From contig CP061275.1 in the NCBI GenBank assembly GCA_014622685.1, forward strand, positions 1-64,000: a DNA stretch of 64,000 nucleotides, read 5' to 3'. The number at the start of each line of letters is the position of its first letter. Positions within the stretch are counted from its first letter, which is position 1. Positions 63,764 through 64,000 of this stretch are shown here, piece after piece. A program made the translations under genes and the position numbers. The DNA comes from Buchnera aphidicola (Pentalonia nigronervosa). Lineage in GTDB: Bacteria; Pseudomonadota; Gammaproteobacteria; Enterobacterales; Enterobacteriaceae. The notes beneath the pieces were generated by a model that was given only the letters and a program-made list of their open reading frames with translations, was not told where the DNA came from and did no database searches.

Positions 63764-64000
63764 ATGAATATTATTCAAAAAATAGAAAAACAGATAAAAG
63801 ATAATATTATTTTGATTTATATGAAAGGAACACCAAACTCTCCGAGTTGTGGTTTTTCAGCACAAGCAGTACAAGCAGTATCAGCATGTGGAGAAAAATT
63901 TGCATATATTGATGTTTTAGAAAATACAGATATTAGAACTGAGTTACCAAAATATGCTAATTGGCCTACGTTTCCTCAGTTATGGATAAAAGGTGAGTTA
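63764..64000 (+). CDS. grxD: Monothiol glutaredoxin Grx4 (3' end outside window)
   Basis: Grx4 binds and delivers [2Fe-2S] clusters. The first 79 codons are present: IQKIEKQIKDN, IYMKGTPNSPSCGFSAQAVQAV with the single active-site cysteine in the CGFS motif, CGEKFAYIDVLEN, ELPKYANWPTFPQLWIKGEL. It is very close to E. coli GrxD. The frame is open to the right edge of the window. Confidence 0.95.
   Translation, partial: MNIIQKIEKQIKDNIILIYMKGTPNSPSCGFSAQAVQAVSACGEKFAYIDVLENTDIRTELPKYANWPTFPQLWIKGEL

Overview
This window looks like a stretch of a Buchnera aphidicola chromosome, the obligate endosymbiont of aphids. The DNA is very AT-rich. Nearly every intact gene is a clear gammaproteobacterial orthologue, and the gene neighbourhoods are enterobacterial ones that have been thinned out: queA-tgt-yajC, surA-rsmA-apaH, carAB, ileS-lspA, dnaKJ, the whole nuo operon, prfA-prmC-sirB1, ackA-pta and nrdAB-yfaE. 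The small long-conserved protein with a DUF2076 domain next to gyrA also fits. I see no tRNA or rRNA genes, no insertion sequences, no prophage, no CRISPR array and no sign of recent gene transfer.

Layout. 1-5.2 kb holds queA (cut by the window edge), tgt and yajC, then convergent glyS-glyQ. 5.2-11.8 kb holds a decayed folE, then nfo, rplY, an unassigned kilobase, surA-rsmA-apaH and a decayed folA. 11.8-21.7 kb, all on the minus strand, holds carAB, dapB, a decayed ispH, lspA, ileS and a half-lost ribF. 22.2-25.8 kb holds rpsT and dnaK-dnaJ with a recognisable heat-shock promoter. 26-41 kb is a complete 13-gene nuo operon for NADH:quinone oxidoreductase, with nuoC and nuoD fused. 41.5-48 kb holds folC, a frameshifted cvpA, prs, a probable ispE relic, prfA-prmC and sirB1. 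48.9-58.6 kb holds ackA-pta, yfaE-nrdB-nrdA and gyrA. 58.9-64 kb holds the DUF2076 gene, a 2-Cys peroxiredoxin, ung (frameshifted near its start), grpE, nadK, tmRNA (ssrA) and the start of grxD.

The main result of reading between the genes is that most long non-coding gaps are graves of recognisable genes. folE (three in-frame stops and lost zinc ligands) and folA (fragments in different frames) are dead at both ends of the folate pathway, while folC is intact. ispH, and less surely ispE, of the MEP isoprenoid pathway are dead. ribF has lost its FMN adenylyltransferase half but keeps an open riboflavin-kinase half; an in-frame stop lies just upstream of the surviving ATG. ung and cvpA are each split at a long A or T tract, a kind of lesion known in Buchnera to be partly rescued by polymerase slippage.

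Taken together, the window suggests a lineage that has kept information processing, chaperones, respiration through complex I, overflow acetate metabolism, lysine and arginine/pyrimidine precursors and deoxynucleotide synthesis. It appears to be giving up its own folate, isoprenoid and FAD synthesis, presumably relying on the aphid or a co-symbiont. That last step is inference. I found no undescribed genetic system; the interest lies in the pattern of decay and in a few conserved regulatory structures.
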